Shown here piece by piece: positions 1 to 11,790 of a stretch of 64,000 nucleotides of DNA. Under the pieces are notes generated by a model that saw only the letters and a list, made by a program, of their open reading frames with translations, ran no database searches and was not told the DNA's origin. Source of the DNA: Kalmusia sp. IMI 367209 (lineage: Eukaryota > Ascomycota > Dothideomycetes > Pleosporales > Didymosphaeriaceae); assembly GCA_027946365.1 (NCBI GenBank), contig JAPEUQ010000007.1:124001-188000 (forward strand), given 5' to 3'. A program made the translations under genes and the position numbers. Numbering within the stretch: position 1 is the first letter of the stretch; each line of letters opens with the position of its first letter.

Positions 1-1570
1 TTGTCAGATTGAGCTTCTTTCGGGACGCTGTGATTTCTGTCGTAACGGTCTTGCCTTTACTCGTGTCGAATGTGGCATAGTTTTGACTGCCTTCGGCATG
101 ATAGGCAAAAGTCAAGCGATTCCAGTCTAGGTAGCGCCGCGCATACCGGAGCTTAGAAGTACCAGTTGAGATAAGGAGACTGCCGCTTGTTGTTGCATTG
201 ATTGCCGGAGGTATGGCCTTACGCGTAGGGGTTGGAACTCCCTTTGGGGGGTTCACTTCGCAAGACTCGATTCCGGACATTGCAAGCCATCCAAGCGTTT
301 CGCAATAGCGGCCTGTCGTGCATGATTAGCAAATGTAAAACTCGGGCAGATGACCGAGAGAGTAGAAAACCATGAAAATTTTTCAAAGCCATCCTATCAT
401 GCATGGTGTATACCGGATTAATACACGATGTGATGCACTCATGGTACCTTTTCAAATTTCCATCCACCTAGCGTGTAGAAAAAAGTATTGATGGTGCTTA
501 CCTGATTCCAATCCAGTGGCTTTGTTGTCGTAAACAGCGAAGTCGCGGATATGTGAGTGCCCTCCAAAAGCTTGCACAGGGACGTTGGGATGCACCTTGC
601 GGATAGCATTGACGACCGTGCCGATCGTGCTACTAGTATCGTTTGTCCTCACCGGATTGTGGCCGATGACGACGAAAAGGTCGATAGGCTTGGTGTAGTT
701 AACTGCATCGAGGAACCACTGCTCTTGCACAAGCGAAGCAGCCTGTAAGTAGGCATACAATTAGCATCATTTTTCCTCGAAATGCATCCTGTCGCAACTC
801 ACCTTAATAACCTTGGACACATTTGAGTTTCCGGTGAAGTCGAACAGTACACCAAAGGCCATAATTCTCAGCCCATGCTCCGTCGTGAAATACCGATACT
901 TCTTTCCGATATACTCCCAGGCACCAGTGGCGGGGTTGCTAATTTGCACATTGCTCGTAAGGTACCTGTCCCCGTATACCTTGGAGAAGTTGGAGAAGGT
1001 CTCGTAGGCAATCTCAGTAACATACAACTCATGGTTGCCAATGGTGAGCAGATCATAGTCCACGTTCTCGAAGATGGCGTTGGAGATATTGCCATTGGGC
1101 ACGGTGGCGTCGGATAAGCCAGCGCCATCGTGCAAGTCCTGTTCTTGTTAGCACTCGTAATCCATTAGTGTTACACGTGGGCCCTTAGGCCAATCACGAG
1201 CATTCTAGGAGCGACAATGGCAACATACTCCTGTGTCCACAAGCAAAAGATCGACTCCCAGATGTCGCGCCTTCTGCTTCATGTGCTTCGTGAAGCTCAC
1301 GTAGTCGCCCCAGTCGGCGCCGTAGTTCTTCTCTTTGATGTGCCCCTCGAGCCAACCATGCGTATCCGTGGTATGCAGGAAATTGACCTGGCCCCATTCC
1401 AGCGGCCCCCTGGGTCCGGTCGTCGCGTTCTGAGCATCGGGCTGCATCCTCCTGACATGGCGCGTAAGAACGACATCATGTTCGGGCTCGCCATAGCAGC
1501 TGTGATCTCCCTCGCAGGCCAGCGAGCCGCCAATTGCGACCGCAGCACCAAGTAGTCTCGAGAACTGCAT
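1..1570 (-). CDS. Secreted 5'-nucleotidase-type metallophosphoesterase (3' part outside window)
   Basis: Calcineurin-like metallophosphoesterase of the UshA/5'-nucleotidase family, which usually hydrolyses nucleotides or other phosphoesters outside the cell or in the secretory path. Exons read from phase: 1570-1229, 1138-803, 742-502 and 312-1 (continuing past the edge). The start at 1570 is chosen over an in-frame upstream Met because it gives a clean signal peptide ([18 protein letters not shown]). Metal-site motifs appear in order: TTDTHGW, DTGDLHDG (formed across intron 1), TIGNHE, IGHNPV and GGHSHIRD. After the catalytic domain comes [14 protein letters not shown], then the start of the C-terminal nucleotidase domain ([11 protein letters not shown]). 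Intron 3 is 189 nt, longer than its neighbours. Several N-glycosylation sequons support secretion. The substrate cannot be told from sequence. Confidence 0.88.
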
Positions 1571-2184
1571 CGTAGCAAGGGTCGAAGGCTCCTCCGGGTC
1601 CAACAACAGGTGTGAGGAAAGATGATAAGCCCAGCAGCCCGGATTATATACCAGGCGCCCGGGCTGCGGAGTGCATGCAGGAACGAGGCTCTATGCATCG
1701 AGTATCCCAGCGCGGCGATAAGCTCAGGCAAGCCGTCCAAGCTATTCCTGGTCCTCGGCGCGGAAGCTTGATGTTGCTCGTTGGACCTGCCTGATTAAGA
1801 GTAGCTCACCCACGTGCCATCAGCCTTGGTCGCTCGTCATCTCCCATCGCCACTCGGGCTTCCCCGTCATCTAGCCGCTAAACAACAGCGAAACACATCT
1901 CGAATGTGCACACGGGGGCTGAAGTGCAATGGAATCAATTAGACATTTGATAATGTATTCAGCATCTCACGGTCGTCACATGACACTGCATCTTCGCTGG
2001 CTCGGTGTTCGTGTGCTCCCATGGTCCGCTGCATGATAGGCCTGCCCCAAGCTTCACCTTCACATGTACACAAGAATAAAGATTGCTTTGTGCTTGCTCA
2101 ACGCTGACAATGCCACCGATAAAAGTATGCCCATGGTAACCAACTCCGAATAATGCATCTAGAGCAACGAAGACCGCACGCCAC
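1571..2184. other. Intergenic, 614 bp
   Basis: Lies between the 5' end of the metallophosphoesterase and the 3' end of the haspin-like gene. Short open frames here have no recognisable family or codon pattern. It must hold the promoter of the first gene; no motif stands out. Confidence 0.6.
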
Positions 2185-4305
2185 CTAACGCCCTGCAACA
2201 TCATCGACCCTCAGCCACCGCTCCTCCATCGCGACCACAGCAAGCTCCTTCATACTTCCCAAACCGTCTTTCTTCGCCAGCGCACTCGGCTCAAGTAATT
2301 CCGCAACCATCTCCAGTATCTTATAAAGCTTGAGTGCCTTTCTTGCTACTTTACTCTTCTCCTCGCTGATAGCCTCCACATTTCGCATAATCTCCTTACT
2401 TGACAAGTTCGCTGGCTCATTGCCCTTCAAATGCTCAATCAACTTGTGCAAAATGAAGTGAGCCCACACGAGGTTCGTCTTTGGATGAAAGTCTCTCCAG
2501 ATGTCGGACGGTGAACTACAGTACTTGTCTGTCATGCACTTCTGCGGTGATAGGGAATTTGTTTCCTCTGCGTCGTCGAATCGAATATGCTGGGGAGTCT
2601 TTCGAGGAGAGCGACGTAGCGTGTCAGGCTCATATAACTTCGGAGGATCCGACTTGAGCGGGTCGTTGTGATATACCGTCCCTCGCATGTAACGGTAGAT
2701 CTCGTATTGGTATTCCTCAGATGCATCCCCACTGAAGAGTCCCATATCTTTATTGAGATCGAGAAAGGCGACATCTGGGGCGGCAGATGGTGTACTCGGC
2801 GCCGAATCCGAAGCAGTGGAGCTATCTGATATCCGAGAAGACTTTCGAGATGAAGACGAGGTCACGTCCGCTCGTGATAAAGTGTAGTCGATGACCGTAG
2901 TTTCCAATCCAGTAAACCCAAGCTTTCGTCTCAATGGGTCTTTGATAGATGGCGCTATGAGATCGTCCTCCGATTCGGATCGCGATGAACGAATGCAGAT
3001 GTTCTCTAGATGTAAGTCGCGATGCTCAAACCGGCAGGCCTCTTCAGCTTTTGCAACACTCAAACAAACCCCCCAAAACACATCCCATACCTCCCATACC
3101 GAACCTAAACCGCCCTTCTCCATGACTTTCTCGACGTCTGTCCCAGCATCTTGCATCTCGATAACAGCCCAAAGCTGCCTATCATCATAGCTGGCTTTCT
3201 TGCTTGGATCCGGGAACTCGCTCTTCTTGCCTTTCGGTCTTGACTTGTTCCATGATCTCCAAGCATTGACAAACGCCGCAGACGGGCGCCCTTGAAGTAT
3301 CGTGAGCTCCCGGAAGTTGGTGAAGCCGGGAATATAATTGAGGTTTTGGAGCAGCTTGACTTCCGAGTGCACGTCATCGACATGCGACTTCCATTCGTCC
3401 TCTTCTTCTTGCGCCTCCTTCTCCTTCTTTGCCTGAACGTCCGGATTCCGAGTTTTCCGTGATTGGGATATGCTACGGAGGGGCGCATTAGGAGGACTTC
3501 GTAATGCTACGAGTTTTAGAACGGACTCTCTCGTTGATGAACACATCACATTTGAGGCTGACAAGCGATAAACCTCCGAGAAAGAGGCTTCGGCGATTTT
3601 AGCAACCGTAAAATGTGGTTCAAACGTATCTGACCACTTTTGAAAAGGCAATATAGCCTTTTCGTAACTGAGCGAGAGGAGTGGAGACACGTAAGAGCTA
3701 TAAGAGTCTTGAGGTTCTGACGTTGAATCCGGAGTGGGAGGTAACGACATTCTAGGCGCAGTCGTTCGACTGGGTATCACAACAGCTTTCAGTGTAGGCC
3801 TACGCACCGGCGTTGCTGGCGTTGATTGCTGTTTCGTTTGTTGCACATGGTCTATCGTTTGCTGTCTTGTCGCATCCGTTTCAATTTTTGTTGCGCTCGC
3901 CTCTTTTTTTGACTCCTTTGGCCTATTTGTTTGCCTGGCTTTCTTGTTTCGCCCTAGGGATATCTTAACCGGCACAGAATCGTTTTCATTGATCTTTAAG
4001 GCATTCAATCCATCTGTAAGGTCAATGACTCCAGCATCTTTCTTTGACTGCTTCGTCTTGTTGCCATTGCCAACCTTCAACGCTTTCCGCGTCTTCTTTT
4101 TCTCGAGTGCCTTCGGGGCAATTGCTTCATCAGCATCCAATCTCATAGCCTCCAGCTCTTCTTCAATCGTATTAGCCTCATCTTTGCTGGTAGGTTTTGC
4201 GGCAATCTTTTTCTTCTCGCCGTCGGTATCCGGGCTGATGAACTTCGAAAACGCAGCTGTACTCTTGGGCGCCGCTCGTTTTCCGTAGACTTGCTTGGGA
4301 GGCAT
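2185..4305 (-). CDS. Haspin-like serine/threonine protein kinase
   Basis: A single-exon gene of 706 aa. In other eukaryotes haspin phosphorylates histone H3 Thr3 at centromeres in mitosis and helps recruit the chromosomal passenger complex. The C-terminal half carries the divergent kinase fold: a degenerate glycine loop (KIAEASFSEVYRL), the catalytic loop HRDLHLENI near residue 427, and VIDYTLSR near residue 469, where haspins have DYT in place of DFG. The first 200 residues are lysine- and serine-rich and probably disordered, starting MPPKQVYGKR. I chose this Met over one 58 codons upstream because the upstream stretch reads like untranslated sequence, and PPK-QVYGKR starts are typical of fungal haspins. 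A serine-rich insert lies just after the DYT motif. Nuclear location is inferred. Confidence 0.9.
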   Translation of the reverse strand: MPPKQVYGKRAAPKSTAAFSKFISPDTDGEKKKIAAKPTSKDEANTIEEELEAMRLDADEAIAPKALEKKKTRKALKVGNGNKTKQSKKDAGVIDLTDGLNALKINENDSVPVKISLGRNKKARQTNRPKESKKEASATKIETDATRQQTIDHVQQTKQQSTPATPVRRPTLKAVVIPSRTTAPRMSLPPTPDSTSEPQDSYSSYVSPLLSLSYEKAILPFQKWSDTFEPHFTVAKIAEASFSEVYRLSASNVMCSSTRESVLKLVALRSPPNAPLRSISQSRKTRNPDVQAKKEKEAQEEEDEWKSHVDDVHSEVKLLQNLNYIPGFTNFRELTILQGRPSAAFVNAWRSWNKSRPKGKKSEFPDPSKKASYDDRQLWAVIEMQDAGTDVEKVMEKGGLGSVWEVWDVFWGVCLSVAKAEEACRFEHRDLHLENICIRSSRSESEDDLIAPSIKDPLRRKLGFTGLETTVIDYTLSRADVTSSSSRKSSRISDSSTASDSAPSTPSAAPDVAFLDLNKDMGLFSGDASEEYQYEIYRYMRGTVYHNDPLKSDPPKLYEPDTLRRSPRKTPQHIRFDDAEETNSLSPQKCMTDKYCSSPSDIWRDFHPKTNLVWAHFILHKLIEHLKGNEPANLSSKEIMRNVEAISEEKSKVARKALKLYKILEMVAELLEPSALAKKDGLGSMKELAVVAMEERWLRVDDVAGR

Positions 4306-4917
4306 TTCCGAGCGAGTGACGATGGGTAGGTTGAAGGTGTCGATAAAGCGAGGTGTGGAAGTGGCTGCAAGGGTCTGTTTGGCGAATGGCTCGAAGTGGA
4401 CTAGGTTGTATCTGTTGGCCCGGCAACGCCAACGTAGCGCATGACGTCTGCGAAATATAGAAAATGTGAAAACTGACAATTAATTGCCTTCAAATTCGGT
4501 TGTAGCTGGAGAATTTTTTTAGGTTTGCACAAAAGATTACGATTACTCCGGCATGTATACGTCCTATCCCGCCCTCACAACATGCCTACTTCAGCAGTCG
4601 ATCAAAGTCCTACATCGATAGCTCATACCGATAGTTATATGCCAAATGGCTCACGTAGAGCCTGTATACCCTCAAGAAACTTGACCTATACAGCTAGTCA
4701 ATAGACTAGTATCCCCGATAATGTAACATGACCCTCGACGCTCAATAACGCTAGCAAAGACAGCAAGATAAATAGCAGACATAAGGAAACCGGATCCCGA
4801 CTGATGCAAAATTGATAAATGCGTGCGCGAAAGGTGAGAGACAATTTACAGCCCTAGGGGAACTTTTGGTGTGGGAACAGGTGATGATACTTAGTATGAT
4901 TGTGGAAAGTAGGGAGC
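4306..4917. other. Intergenic, 612 bp
   Basis: Between the 5' end of the haspin-like gene and the 3' end of SSK1. No coding pattern, repeat or RNA gene was recognised. Confidence 0.6.
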
Positions 4918-7447
4918 CTAATTATCCCCACTGTCAACGTCTGGCGTTGAGGCGGCACTGTCTTCTTCAGGTAACACGGGTGGGGGGAGAACCCCCATAC
5001 TTCTCCTCTTCGACTTTTTCTCCTCGTCCTTCGGTTTGGTCGGCGTACCATTAGTAGTGGACGACCCGGCTTGTCCGTTGGGTGCGTTTGCGGCCAGGAT
5101 TGGACTAGCTCCAGCTTTCCCTTTGCGAGGAGCAACACTGGAATAGCTAGTTGATAGCTTCGATGTACCGGCGGTGGTATCGGAGGCGCTAGTAAAGTCT
5201 TTCCATCTCCGCCAGCCATCGAAGTCAATCAGAGCTTGCATGCAGCCCCATTCTTTGACTTTTCGCTCCAGCCAGACGAAGTTGACAGGCTAAATGTTCG
5301 TTAGTGCCATGCCGATTGCCAGAGTTATACACTTCTTACCTTGGTCAAGAAGTCGTTGCAACCCGCTGCCAACGCTTCATGTCTGTCGCTCTGCAGGGAG
5401 CTGGCTGTCAACGCCACGATGATGACAGGACTCTTGAAAAGACCCTTTTCACCCAGCTTGTCATCGTCTTTCAGGTCTCGGTCGACATTTCCGTTGCCTC
5501 CAAGCCTGTTGTTGGGCGCTTCGCTGCTCCCACTACTAAACACGCCGATGCTGTTGACTCGCTCTAGCCGTCTTATTTCTCTTGTGGCTTCCAATCCATC
5601 CATGATGGGTAGCTGGATATCCATAAGAACCAAATGAAATCCACCGGCCCTCCATTTCTCAATGGCTTCCTTGCCATTCATTGCCCTCTGCCACCGTACC
5701 TTCAGACGCTGCATGAAAGCACCCAAAACTCGCAGGTTGATGATGTTGTCTTCGACGATCAGCACATTGATCGGTGGTACCGAATTATCTAGCAAACCGG
5801 CTGGCAGGCTCGGCGGTTCGATCGACTTTTGCTTTTTCCGCTTTTTGTCTGGTCTAGGCGAGGATACGCGAGGGGTCGGTGGTGTAGAGTTCTGCCGTAC
5901 GTTGGGATCTGCTGGTGCTGGGGGAGTGGGTATGGGTGGATTACCAGTGGAAGAGTGCTTCTCAGAGGCTGAGGAATCGTGACGGACTCGTTGTGAGGGG
6001 CGGCTGGACGTTGCAGACGGGGGGCACACCGCCAGTCAGTGTGGTTGGGGAAGCTGTATTGTGACGAGGGTACTTAGGACGGTTCGCATGATTTCTCCGA
6101 GTGCCTCCTGGCGAAGGTAGTGGAGGCAGCTGGCCAGTCTGAAGGACTGCTATGGAATGCGGCGCGTGTGCGAGCGACGCTCGTGTCTCGTGCGAAGCGG
6201 CGGTCAGGGCAGCCGGGGAAGGGTTCGCGATTGGCATCAGCGGAAAGTATTCAGTCTGTTGGTGGTGCTGTGAGTCGTCATGGTGTGCATAATACGCCGG
6301 CACTCGCGGGGAGGGCTTTGGTGTGCGCATCTTGGGGATATCGATGATCAGGGCCTCGTGGACCGTCTGGCCGCCAGGATAATACGCATCCAATGTTCTA
6401 CACATTTCCTCCTCTGGTCCTAGCACACGCTCCTGCGATTTTGCATTGCTGTCGCGCGGCAGTATGCGCAGTGTGAGGTCTGGCGCGTCGAAGCTACGGC
6501 CTAGCGAATTGCCGTATTTCTTGAGAATCATCTCGCGCACATCGTCGACTAGGTCATCTTCGCGGATCTGCACTAGCGTCGCAGAAGCATTCAGGCGCTT
6601 CACCCAAATCTTGCGATGTAGCATGCTGGCGTTGAAGTTGGTAGCCCCGGCAAAGTAGTCGTTCGCGGTCGGCGGGCCGGTGGCTACAGTAGCAGCGGGA
6701 ACGTCTGGCCCAAGCAGTGTCTTTATAGCGCGTGCATCCGAGGGGGCCACGAGCGATTGGCGACGTACGAGCCCTGGAGGGTTCGCTTTGGAGGCAGCGT
6801 GTGGGGGAAGCTCGGAGGGGTCTTCGGAATCAGCAGGCTCTGCGGCGGCGCCGTCCTCAGCGTGGGACTGAAGCGGAGGCGGCTGGAAGGGGGGATGCTG
6901 CCAAAGTTAGTGTACGAATCGACGCAGGCACATGCCGAAGTCTGGAGGCAGTGTGAACATGTACAAAGTACCATGTATCCCGGGGGTCTCCCGACAGATG
7001 ATCTGGCACCTCCTCACGCGCATTCTGGGTATGACCACTTACCACGGGTGTAGGCTCCTCGACGGTAACGGTGGGGTAGGCGGTGGGCACGTCGTGGGCG
7101 CTGACGCTGTCAAAGGCGGTGTTCGCAGTCGTTGCGGTCGTTGCGGTCGTCGCGGTCGTCGCGGTCGTCGCGTTGCCATCGTTTTCGGGCCTATTAAAAC
7201 TGGCGCTGCCGGCTGTCCCCAAGATCACCTCCGACTGCGACAGGCGCTGGTCGTCTCCCTGCTCCGCAGACACATCGGACGCAGACACCTCGGGCAGCTT
7301 CGACAGCGAGATGCTCTTGCGCAGGCTGCTGGCTGTCCGTTGGCGCTCGCTGCCCGCCGACGCCGTTGAGGCCGCCGACGATGTGTGGCTTTGCCTCCTT
7401 AGCAGTTTCGACCGCGCGTGGTTGAAGCGCGACTTAATGCTGCTCAT
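4918..7447 (-). CDS. SSK1: SSK1-type response regulator of the HOG stress pathway (apparent 1-base frameshift)
   Basis: Response regulator that ends the Sln1/Ypd1 phosphorelay and activates the Ssk2-type MAPKKK of the HOG pathway under osmotic and other stress; cytoplasmic. Exons: 7447-7043, 6882-5340 and 5289-4918. The N-terminal half has the conserved SSK1 region (RKIWVKRLNASATLVQI). The receiver domain follows: INVLIVEDN acidic pair, phospho-accepting Asp in LVLMDIQLPIMDG, VALTASS, and FLTKPVNFVWLERK, whose Lys-Pro is rebuilt across intron 2. An insert separates LERVNSIG from VIIVALTASS, as in fungal SSK1. Exon 2 changes frame at a run of six C on the coding strand (6019-6024): removing one C joins PTTLTGGVPP to SATSSRPSQR with no stop, giving about 772 aa. 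No intron of the right phase was found, so an assembly indel is likelier than a pseudogene. The tail is basic (KKSKRR) and probably disordered. Confidence 0.88.
7127..7174. repeat. 9-bp tandem repeat coding for an Ala-Thr-Thr tract in SSK1
   Basis: About five imperfect copies of a 9-bp unit (gttgcggtc / gtcgcggtc on the + strand) lie inside exon 1 of SSK1 and encode repeated Ala-Thr-Thr on the - strand. The unit is a multiple of three, so copy-number change would keep the frame. Confidence 0.85.
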
Positions 7448-8767
7448 GGCGGCTAGCAGCCGATGTCTCCCAGCCTCGAAGAGCGCCCGCGATTCCGTTG
7501 CGAGTGAGCGCGCGCAGCCCTGGTCGTCTCGATGTGGCGCAAACAGCTACGCTTTAGCGGGTATCCGAGAGTGATTTGCGGGTGAAGAGAAGGTGGCAGA
7601 GAACACGGTGAAATTTGCTAAAGAGCGTATAAAGGTCAAGTCAAATAAGCAGCAAGAAGAAACAGCGCCCGTCTGCAGCAGCGAGGCAGTAGTGGTGTCG
7701 TGATCCCGCGTCGTCGAGCAATCTCGTCTGGCATATCCCATGTCAGTTCCTGTTCGCAAAGGCTAGCACGAGTCGCGGGCCCCGACGATAAATATTGCCA
7801 TGCACATTTCCATCAAGCGTTCGCTTTGCCTGATCTCCACGGACCCGCTGGCCGCACGCGTAAGCTCTGTCGGCCGTGAGCCCAAAGACAGTGCCCAGCA
7901 GACGTGTCTCACAACTGCTGTGGTGGTGGCTTCAATTACTGGTTGCGGAACAGGTCTACTCCACCACCATCACAGGCTATCCCCGCATGCTACCACCAGA
8001 TAGGGCGCCTCATTCACCGAAACCCTCAGCTCTCGTGGAACTGCTTTACCGAAGTGGTTCCTTTTGCCAGTTGTACATTCGCCACATCGTTGGCCTAAAA
8101 CGCGTCCGCGCCCGTTTCTCGCCACCGTCCTTCTCCCGCAGAAACCTGAACAGGCAGTTTACACAAACCTGATATCGGCCCTACTGTTTCTCCTATTGAC
8201 CGAAAATAAGGCTTGGCAGTCCAGAACATAGCAAATATGAAGAATGTATAATAGTCGGGAGGCCCCACGCAAAGGGTGGGATGAGACTGGAACATGAGTG
8301 CGCACGGTTTAGGCATTTCTCGGTATGAGCTACGTATTCTCGCTCTCCAGCGTCGCGGTTTGAGAACATTCCACTGCCTACCCATAGTTCCCAACAATAC
8401 TACCTGCCAAACATCTCGGCCGAATAATCCGAGAGACGTCCGGTTGTCTTTCCGCTTCGTGGTGTCTCACGTTTATCAATTGCCAAAGCCGTATACCGAA
8501 CGCTAGTCACAGCAACCATCCGTCAGTCGCCGTATGTCCCAATATCCGAGAACTTCGTACGCTTCCCAAAGACCAGACACTCTAAAATCATAGCGTAGTA
8601 TTCTCCCGTCCGGGAGACAAGACCGCAAGCGTTGTTGCCACATTCAGTGAAAGCATCTCTACCACACGTGTGGTCTACTCTCTCTATGTACATACGTATG
8701 TTACAATCAGCCACTCCGAGGAACAATCCATGCCGACATCATACATCAATAAATCTCCTGAAACCAG
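7448..8767. other. Intergenic, 1.3 kb
   Basis: Upstream of SSK1 and downstream of the small CxxC protein gene. Several open frames of 60-100 codons occur, but none has a family signature, a signal peptide or a coding-like composition. It probably holds the SSK1 promoter and leader. Confidence 0.55.
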
Positions 8768-9349
8768 TCACCTACGAACCCCACCCCCACAGCTCTCACT
8801 CTCGCTCCCCTCACTCTCACTCTCCGTCCGACTCCCCTGCCCGCCCCTCAGCATCCCAATAACCTTCCCTAGACTCCCCATGATGCTCAGTCTCTCCACC
8901 TTCTCATTTATCTCCTCCGTCTTTTCCTCATCATTTCCATGACCACTTTCAAATAATGGCGGAAAACTTGTCAACATTGACCCCCTCCTCTGCGTCTTTC
9001 TGTCGTTGCTCTTGAATGCCGTCAAGCACGTCTGACATATCGCTGTCGCTTGCTCTGGCGCGACGAGATGGGGAAGTGGTTGTGAAGTGTGGCATGCGGT
9101 GCAGGTGAGCTTGAAAGGGTCTCGCATCGCGTCTGGGATGAGGCGAATATCGAAGTGGGCGTCGGGCGCGGAGGTGGTGTGTGACTCAATCGAGGGAACA
9201 TGTGGCCGTGGTGGAGTGCTGAGGGTATCCTTTTCGTGACCAGGTGACGAGGATCGAGAGATATCGATGGTCATGTAGCATGGTTCGGATGGTGGTAAGG
9301 CGTAGTATCCAGTTCGTTTGAGGCGTGGTTGTGAGTAAGAACGGCGCAT
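8768..9349 (-). CDS. Hypothetical protein with two CxxC pairs
   Basis: A single open frame of 193 aa that I do not recognise. It starts MRRSYSQPRLKRTGYY; a longer start 56 codons upstream is possible but adds a hydrophobic, low-quality stretch. The middle has two Cys pairs (CTACHTS and CQTC, about 27 residues apart) spaced like a small zinc ribbon, preceded by FKLTC. After that comes a charged helix-like stretch (EEKTEEINEKVERLS) and a Ser/Glu-rich end. The last codons overlap a CT-rich simple sequence. Small CxxC proteins of this layout are common and uncharacterised in filamentous ascomycetes. Function unknown. Confidence 0.65.
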   Translation of the reverse strand: MRRSYSQPRLKRTGYYALPPSEPCYMTIDISRSSSPGHEKDTLSTPPRPHVPSIESHTTSAPDAHFDIRLIPDAMRDPFKLTCTACHTSQPLPHLVAPEQATAICQTCLTAFKSNDRKTQRRGSMLTSFPPLFESGHGNDEEKTEEINEKVERLSIMGSLGKVIGMLRGGQGSRTESESEGSESESCGGGVRR

Positions 9350-10294
9350 GTTTGAAGTTAGAGTTTGTGAAGATAGCAAATAAACGAGGGAAAAGTAAAG
9401 AAAGTGTGTCCAAATGCGCTTTAGGAGTGAGAAGGGTCTCAGAGGGGTTTCTGAAGGTGAAACCACAATGGCGGGGTCTGTTAGGGGGCCCAGTAGAAAG
9501 GAGGTAGCGACGTCCATTCAAAGGAACGGTGAGAAGCTGATATAGTGTGCTAGAATCAAGTAGGAGTTGAGGTTATCAACGCGTGGAGCACAGTATCTCT
9601 GGCCACGGAGAAGGTAGGCCTACGATGATAGGTGACACAAAGCTAAAGGTGGTGGTGAGCATAGTGAAGGAGCGTATGAAGGGTAGAGTGAAAACATAGC
9701 GGTAGGGTGTGTGTGAAGAAGGCGGATTGACTTTCGAGTCGTTGGCGTCATTTCAATGGGTGAATGTTGCCTGCGTGAAGAATGCTTGAAATACTGAACA
9801 GTGGGCAATGCCTGCTTATCTCAAAAAGCTGGGCCTTTGCTGTGCTCGCAGACCCCTCTCAAGATCTATTCTCCGCAAATGATCTGTGACATGTATCAAT
9901 TCGTCACACTAAAAGTACATGACCAAGTGTAGACGCCATTGCTAAATTCCCTCCCAATCAGAAGCCCCCTCCCGTATGGACATGCTCTCATACACGGGTA
10001 TCTCGTATCCCATTCCAATTCATTTCCATTCATTCCTTACGCATCGTTCGCTCGTGGATATGCAAAAACACAAAACAAAGAAAGGAGAAATTTGCAACGT
10101 ACCAACGAGAGGCTATTCAGCGGCGTAACCCCAGCTAAGGGCGCACCTAGCTCTACGAGAGGATCTCATGTCATCTCGAATCCAGACCTTTTATAGGTAC
10201 TGTGTTTCCAGCTCTTACACAACATTCCGAAAAATCTTTTGACCCCAGTTCTGACGATGTCTTTGTTGAATCCGTCATAAACTGTTGGCGTCCT
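9350..10294. other. Intergenic, 0.95 kb
   Basis: Between the 5' end of the CxxC protein gene and the 3' end of the PKA gene. No supported gene, repeat or structural RNA. Confidence 0.6.
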
Positions 10295-11790
10295 TTAAAA
10301 ATCCTTGAAAGAGTCGTCGTATTTCTCTTGCATTTCTTTTGTGTACGCCTCCCGGTGTATACTTTCTGGCTCGTACTCATCGAAATTCCGGGTGTCCGCC
10401 GGCCCTCGCAAATGCGGAACGATAGGGCCATTGACTTTGCGGTGGTAGAGCGAGTCCCAATCGATATCGCGAAACCAGGCATGTTCCTTGACAGCGCTGG
10501 CCCCACCTGCCATGTTGCCTAGTCTTTTCGACGTATCGACAGTGCAGAGGCCAGAGATCAAGTCGCGAGCTTCAGCTGACATGGCTGAGGGGAAACGCAC
10601 TCGCCCTTCGACGATCCTGCATCACTTCAGCAAAGCAACAAGGATGGAAGAGAGAAGGGGATTCACTGTTCGTAGATCTTCATGGGGTTTTGGTCCCAGA
10701 ATGGCGGTTGACCAACGAGAAATTCGTAAACCAAAATGCCAAATGCCCACCAATCAACCGCGGTTCCGTGGCCTGCTCGCTGTTAGCAGGTCCACTGCCA
10801 TGGTGTCACAACGGACGTACCAGTGTTCCTGATGACTTCGGGTGCCAGATACTCGGGCGTGCCGCACAACGTGTACGTCTCCCCTGTGCTCATCAGCTTA
10901 AGATGCCTTCTGGGACACAGATTCTACCCACTATTCTCCACTTTCTTCGCAAATCCAAAGTCGACCAGCTTAAGATGTCCTTCGGCGTCAATCAGGATGT
11001 TCTCCGGCTTCAGGTCACGGTACGCGACGCCCTCCCGCTCGTGCAGAAACTCCAGTATAAGAACGATCTCGGCTGCGTAGAATTGGGACGTGGGTTCGTT
11101 GAAACGTCGGGCCCTTCGCAAGTAACTGAAGACCTCGCCGCCAGGGCAATAGTCGAGCTGTCTTCGTCAGCGAAAGCTTGCGATGTTGGTATGTCTTTTC
11201 CTTACAAGCATGTATAGCGAGTCATAGTCCTGAAAGCTCGCGACCATTGTGGTTATGAATGGGTGGCCTGCGACGGCAGCGAGCACATTGCGCTCATTAC
11301 GGACGTGTTCGACCTGTTTGAGCTTGATGACTGAAAGACACCCATTAGCAGCGTACACGGCGTGGGCAAAGAAAGGCGCATACCGTCCGTCTTGCGCAAG
11401 ATCTTCAGGGCAAAGACTTGGTTCTCGTCACCGCTCTGCGCGTTCTGCAGCCGTACCAGCCAGACGCGCGCAAAAGTGCCTGGGTCCAGGTCAGCTTCGG
11501 TTCCCCCCCTTCTGTACTGCTAGGATATGCGCACCGGTGCCCAGCGTCTTGATCAGCTCAAAGTCTTTCTTGCGCAGCACGTTGGACGAATGTCCCACCA
11601 TCTTCTGGTCCGGGTCCTTGTCAATCTGGCCTGGCTCCAGCGGGGCCTTCTTCTCCCCCCACTGCGCGAGCGTGTGCTTCTCCTCGTCGCGGGCGCGCTC
11701 CATTTGCGAGTTGTGGCGCTCATTCTCGGCTTCCCTGGCTTCGTCCCTGGAGCGGTGCGGGTGCAGCAGCTTGTGCACTGCAGCTGCCAT
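10295..11790 (-). CDS. cAMP-dependent protein kinase catalytic subunit
   Basis: AGC-family kinase of 397 aa in seven exons: 11790-11535, 11479-11384, 11330-11206, 11157-10932, 10883-10821, 10772-10667 and 10616-10295. All joins are in phase. Visible motifs: glycine loop [14 protein letters not shown] (split by intron 1), VFALKILRK with the ATP-binding Lys, [10 protein letters not shown] catalytic loop, VDFGFAKK, activation loop [17 protein letters not shown] with the phospho-Thr, and [12 protein letters not shown]. The C-terminal AGC tail ends with DSFKDF, the PIF-like FxxF end of PKA. Normally held inactive by the regulatory subunit and released by cAMP, controlling growth, conidiation and nutrient response. 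The modest N-terminal extension (about 77 residues before the loop) and total length fit the smaller of the two fungal PKA catalytic types (PkaB/PKA2-like); this subtype call is an inference. Confidence 0.93.

Noticed and set aside
5962..6029. A 26-nt intron (GTGTGC to GTCCAG) explaining the SSK1 frame change
   Set aside because: Too short for a fungal spliceosomal intron, and its length gives the wrong phase.
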